Shown: positions 61,079 through 64,000 of the stretch, one piece after another | How the letters are laid out: every line of letters begins with the position of its first letter | Numbering within the stretch: position 1 is the first letter of the stretch | Source: Limnohabitans sp. Rim28 | GTDB taxonomy: Bacteria; Pseudomonadota; Gammaproteobacteria; Burkholderiales; Burkholderiaceae_C | Assembly: GCF_000293865.2 (NCBI RefSeq) | Contig: NZ_ALKN02000007.1 | Location: 62,001-126,000 of the forward strand | DNA length: 64,000 bases | Reading direction: 5' to 3' | The notes under the pieces: model-generated | Told to the model about the DNA's origin: nothing | Database searches by the model: none | The model's input: the letters and a program-made list of their open reading frames with translations, nothing else | Made by a program: the position numbers and the translations under genes

Positions 61079-62005
61079 TCACAGCCCCGTGAACTTGCGC
61101 ACCAGCGGAAAGTACAGGCGGTAAGGCAACAAACGCAGCAGTTTGAGCCACAGGGTGAAGCGTTTGGGAAAGTGGATGTCGAACTGGCCTTGGGCCCAAC
61201 CCTTGAGCATGTCGCGGGCCGCTTGCTCTGGGCTGATCAAGGCCGGCATGGTGAATTCGTTTTGCGCCGTGAGTGGTGTGGCCACAAAGCCGGGGTTGAC
61301 CACACTCACACCGATGCCCTGGTCTTGCAAGTCCATGTAAAGGGTCTCGGCCAAATGCGTGAGCGCCGCTTTGGTGGGGCCATAGGCCAAGCCATTGGGC
61401 AGGCCACGCCAACCGGCCACACTGCTGAGCAAACTGATGTGACCGTTTTGGCGTGCCAGCATGCCGGGCAGCACCGCATGGAGGACTTGCAAAGCGCCTT
61501 GGTAGTTGACCTTGTCGTGTTGCAACAAATCGTCGAGGTCGATGGCTGTGGCGCGTTGGGCGCGGTAATAACCTGCGGCATAGACCACCAGGTCCAGCGG
61601 TCCTTCGGCTTGCAGGGCTTTGGCGGTGGCTTGCACCTGTTCTGGGTCGCTCACATCGAGCGCACGCCATTGCACATGCGCATCCTGCGCCGCCCAGTCC
61701 AACACACCTTGTGGGTTGCGTGCCGAAACGATCACATGGGCGCCTGCTGCGCGCAGTGCTTGGGCGCAAGCCAGGCCAATGCCGGTGGAAGCACCCACCA
61801 ACCAGACTCGGCGGCCTTGCCAATCGGTAATGGGGGTGTTCAATTGCAGCCAGCTGCGTGGCGTGGGTTTGGCGTGCGATGGCGCGACACCTGTGGTTTG
61901 CGGACCGACTTTGGGCATGGCCATGTCGGCCGATAGGGCGGAATGCCCCAGCACGGTGCCCATGGCGTTCAGTCCTGAATTGGAGGGATTGGGGTTCATG
62001 CGCAT
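61079..62005 (-). CDS. SDR-family NAD(P)-dependent oxidoreductase
   Basis: A 308-residue classical SDR. The cofactor motif VGASTGIGLACA, the YAAGYY motif, serine in ISLLSSVAGWRG and the catalytic YGPTK are present, so it should be active. The N-terminal 45 residues before the Rossmann fold are unusually long. The C-terminus is basic and hydrophobic (LWLKLLRLLPYRLYFPLVRKF), which suggests membrane association. The ATG at 62005 overlaps the upstream stop as TGATG, indicating coupling with the DUF3833 gene. Confidence 0.85.
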   Translation of the reverse strand: MRMNPNPSNSGLNAMGTVLGHSALSADMAMPKVGPQTTGVAPSHAKPTPRSWLQLNTPITDWQGRRVWLVGASTGIGLACAQALRAAGAHVIVSARNPQGVLDWAAQDAHVQWRALDVSDPEQVQATAKALQAEGPLDLVVYAAGYYRAQRATAIDLDDLLQHDKVNYQGALQVLHAVLPGMLARQNGHISLLSSVAGWRGLPNGLAYGPTKAALTHLAETLYMDLQDQGIGVSVVNPGFVATPLTAQNEFTMPALISPEQAARDMLKGWAQGQFDIHFPKRFTLWLKLLRLLPYRLYFPLVRKFTGL

Positions 62006-62598
62006 CAACCCGGCTTGGCCGCCAAAGGCGTGCGCCGCGTGAACGACAAAGTGACCTCACCCAGCTTCACGCCCCATTTGCTCATGGTGGCCTTGTTGAG
62101 CATGACACGGTCATCCATCAAGAACATCCAGTCGTCAAAATCGACGTGCCACACCCGACCCTCAACGGGCAAGGCCAGGGTATAGCCCCAGCGAAATGCG
62201 TTGCCACTGACTTGGCCTGTGGCCTCGCCCACCACATCGTCGGCGCGCCCCGTGAAAGTGCCGTTGGGTCCGGCTTTGAGCCGCCAGATGCGGCGCTGCG
62301 TTGTGCCGTCCGAATACACAAAGGCTTCGTCCAGCACGCCCTCGTCGCCATTCCAGCTGCAGTCCATGACCACGGTGAAGCGCTTGACCACTTGGCCACT
62401 GCGGTCGGTGAACACACCCCAAGCGTCGATGGTGCCCGTGAAATAAGTGCGCAAATCCAGGACAGGTTTTTCCTGGGCGTAGTTTTGCACCTGTGGCCCG
62501 GCACAGCTGGCCAAAAAGGGCGTGCTTGCCACCATGGACAAAGCGCCCAGTCGGGTCAAAGCTGTGCGGCGGTGGATCATGGCGTTTGGATGGCGCAT
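62005..62598 (-). CDS. DUF3833 lipoprotein
   Basis: A 197-residue protein with a lipoprotein signal (TRLGALSMVASTPFLASC, Cys33) and a body of the DUF3833 type: LRTYFTGTIDAWGVFTDRSGQVVKRF, GRADDVVGEATGQVSGNAF and the DDWMFLMDDRVMLNKATMSKWG segment. Function unknown, but such proteins recur in operons with CFA synthase and lipid-modification genes, so an envelope-lipid role is likely. The ATG at 62598 has GGGAG upstream. Confidence 0.85.
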   Translation of the reverse strand: MRHPNAMIHRRTALTRLGALSMVASTPFLASCAGPQVQNYAQEKPVLDLRTYFTGTIDAWGVFTDRSGQVVKRFTVVMDCSWNGDEGVLDEAFVYSDGTTQRRIWRLKAGPNGTFTGRADDVVGEATGQVSGNAFRWGYTLALPVEGRVWHVDFDDWMFLMDDRVMLNKATMSKWGVKLGEVTLSFTRRTPLAAKPG

Positions 62599-62630
62599 GG
62601 AGGACTCCCGTTGTCTACATTCAAAGCGGC

Positions 62631-63959
62631 TCATGCCGAAGGGTGGGCCTTTGCGGGCCCCAAAATCAAATCCGGCTGGCGCATCAGGCTGAGGTACAAA
62701 GCCAAGCCTGCCAACAACTTGAGCACGCAAGGCAGCAGGCCATAAGCCAGGCCCAGCGCCATCACGGCATCGGCATCTTGCTGACCAGGTGCATAGCCCC
62801 ACAAACCCAGCAGTGGCAAGGACAAGCCTGCAGCCAAGGCCAAATTCAGTTTGGTGGCCAGATTCCACCAGCCCATGAAAGCGCCGTCTGTGCGGCCGCG
62901 CTCGCCGCAGCGGTCAATCAATTGGTTGAGCAAAGCGCCGGGTACCGTGAGGTCCGCGCCCAGCGCCATGCCCGACAAGGCACACACCACCAAAAACCCG
63001 GTGGTATCGCCCGCGCCCAAGGTGATGACACTGATAAAAGCCAGCACCGACAAAGTCATGCCAGTGGCCCAGGTGCGCAGCAGGCCGATGCGGTCGATCA
63101 CTTTGAGCCACAACGGAAACGACAGGGCACCGGCCGCAAAGTACAGACCCAAAAACAGCGGCTCCATCGCCTTGGGCGCTTGCAACAGGTCTTGCACAAA
63201 AAACAGCACCAGCGTGGCGGGTACGGCGCTGGCCAGCCCGTTGAGCATGAACACCAGCAGCAGACGCCTAAACCCGACGTGCTTCCAAGGTTGCCAAAGG
63301 CTGCTGGCCTCCAAACCCGCGTCTGCCGATGCCAGGACTGCAGGCGCTTGTTGGGCTGTGCGCTGCCAAGTGATCAAACCCAGCGCCAGCATCACCACCA
63401 GCAGTGCGGTGGTCAGCGCCCAGCCCCAAATCGCGGGCAGAGCTGACGCCAGCAACACGCCCACCAATGCAAAACCTTCGCGCCAAGCCACCCAGCGGCT
63501 TTGCGCGATGCCGCCGCCGCCTTGGCGTGCTGCCCAAGCTTGGTGCAAGATGCCCAGACCGCTGTAGGCCAAGTGGCTGAGCGTCAAGGCGCCACCCACC
63601 CACCACAACAAGCCCGCAGGCGACAAAGACGCAGCCGGTGGGAAAAACAGTGCCGCAAAGCCCAGCGCCACCACGGTGGCCAGCAGCAAGGCAGCCATCC
63701 AGACCGCTTGCCAAGAGTGGCGGTACAAACGGTCGCCAAAGCGGCCCAGCCAAGGGTCCACCACAGCGTCGATGCTGCGGCTCAGCAAAAGCACTGCACC
63801 CAGTGCCGCCAGAGGCACGCCGTACTGCTGCGCATACAGGTTGGGCAAATGCACATAGACGGGCAAAGCCACAAACGCCAAGGGCAAGCCCAGCAAGCCA
63901 TAGGCGGCCGAGGTCTTGCGCTGCAGGGCGCTGGGGGTCACCGGGGCCATGTCATTCAT
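62631..63959 (-). CDS. MFS transporter (GPH/MFS_2-like)
   Basis: A 442-residue protein with about 12 membrane segments. The N-terminal AAYGLLGLPLAFVALPVYVHLPNLYAQ and the loop RSIDAVVDPWLGRFGDRL, with the D-x-x-x-D-P-x-x-G-x-x-x-D pattern, are typical of the glycoside-pentoside-hexuronide (MFS_2) group. The transported substrate is unknown; in this operon type it may be a lipid-related molecule. Its start overlaps the stop of the gene cut by the window edge (ATGA). Confidence 0.85.
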   Translation of the reverse strand: MNDMAPVTPSALQRKTSAAYGLLGLPLAFVALPVYVHLPNLYAQQYGVPLAALGAVLLLSRSIDAVVDPWLGRFGDRLYRHSWQAVWMAALLLATVVALGFAALFFPPAASLSPAGLLWWVGGALTLSHLAYSGLGILHQAWAARQGGGGIAQSRWVAWREGFALVGVLLASALPAIWGWALTTALLVVMLALGLITWQRTAQQAPAVLASADAGLEASSLWQPWKHVGFRRLLLVFMLNGLASAVPATLVLFFVQDLLQAPKAMEPLFLGLYFAAGALSFPLWLKVIDRIGLLRTWATGMTLSVLAFISVITLGAGDTTGFLVVCALSGMALGADLTVPGALLNQLIDRCGERGRTDGAFMGWWNLATKLNLALAAGLSLPLLGLWGYAPGQQDADAVMALGLAYGLLPCVLKLLAGLALYLSLMRQPDLILGPAKAHPSA

Positions 63960-64000
63960 GGTTGCAGGCCTTGCAAGAGTTGCGCACGCATCTTGGGCTC
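63956..64000 (-). CDS. C-terminal 14 residues of a gene cut by the window edge
   Basis: Reading leftwards from the edge gives EPKMRAQLLQGLQP and a TGA that overlaps the MFS start by four bases. This is consistent with the upstream member of the same operon. The fragment is too short to identify; in similar operons a cyclopropane-fatty-acyl-phospholipid synthase family gene is common in this area. Confidence 0.5.
   Translation of the reverse strand, partial: EPKMRAQLLQGLQP

Overview
The window looks like the chromosome of a free-living Burkholderiales betaproteobacterium, probably Comamonadaceae. The basis is family-level recognition only: high GC, six orphan Bug/TctC-type periplasmic receptors, a recA-recX pair, adjacent sucC-sucD, a type-2 argC, and a BepA-like protease beside moaC. 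Both edges cut through genes. No rRNA, tRNA or CRISPR array was seen.

Region by region. (1) 1-5069 is a sugar-acid cluster: a truncated OtnK-type kinase, an LtnD-type dehydrogenase, two Bug receptors, a metal-dependent hydrolase and a HutC-type GntR regulator, with a palindromic operator candidate between the divergent arms. (2) 5163-7767 has a lipoprotein methyltransferase, a NIPSNAP protein and ArgE. (3) 7788-14439 carries apnO-oiaX-oiaK-gntR-dodA, which matches the D-apionate route built on a RuBisCO-like decarboxylase, with a divergent aldehyde dehydrogenase. (4) 14463-22188 is mixed: Pcp, a small cytochrome c, an MpaB-type oxygenase, a lipocalin, an SDR lacking its catalytic residues, a PEP-mutase/isocitrate-lyase family enzyme, another Bug receptor and an esterase-like lipoprotein.

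(5) 22227-29142 is a compact, more AT-rich integrated element in the 3' end of moaC. It encodes a tyrosine integrase, an XRE repressor, a PrimPol-PriCT-VapE replication protein, small phage-like proteins and a lipoprotein. A displaced 46-codon moaC tail marks the far end, 7-bp direct repeats with 11-bp spacing lie near both ends, and an iteron-like array sits just 3' of the replication gene. It resembles a minimal phage satellite with no capsid genes.

(6) 29002-51136 is mostly housekeeping: moaC, bepA, recX-recA, a MarR regulator, a two-component system, birA, topB, an acyl-CoA synthetase, a lone pilin, terC, sucDC, argC, yaeQ, purB and two GSTs. Its most unusual part is a SET-domain protein divergent from a topoisomerase III that ends in a SWIB domain; both have lysine/alanine-rich histone-H1-like tails. 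(7) 51316-60600 is a co-directional catabolic cluster: a FAH-family hydrolase, three Bug receptors, two tandem alpha/beta hydrolases, a two-subunit molybdenum hydroxylase and a ModA-like protein without a signal peptide. (8) 60624-64000 is the tail of an operon (MFS transporter, DUF3833, SDR, NTF2-like) of the kind often found with cyclopropane-fatty-acid-synthase and ChrR gene sets.

Most of the accessory content is uptake and degradation of organic acids. Specific substrates are inferred from family membership and neighbours; nothing was tested by database search.
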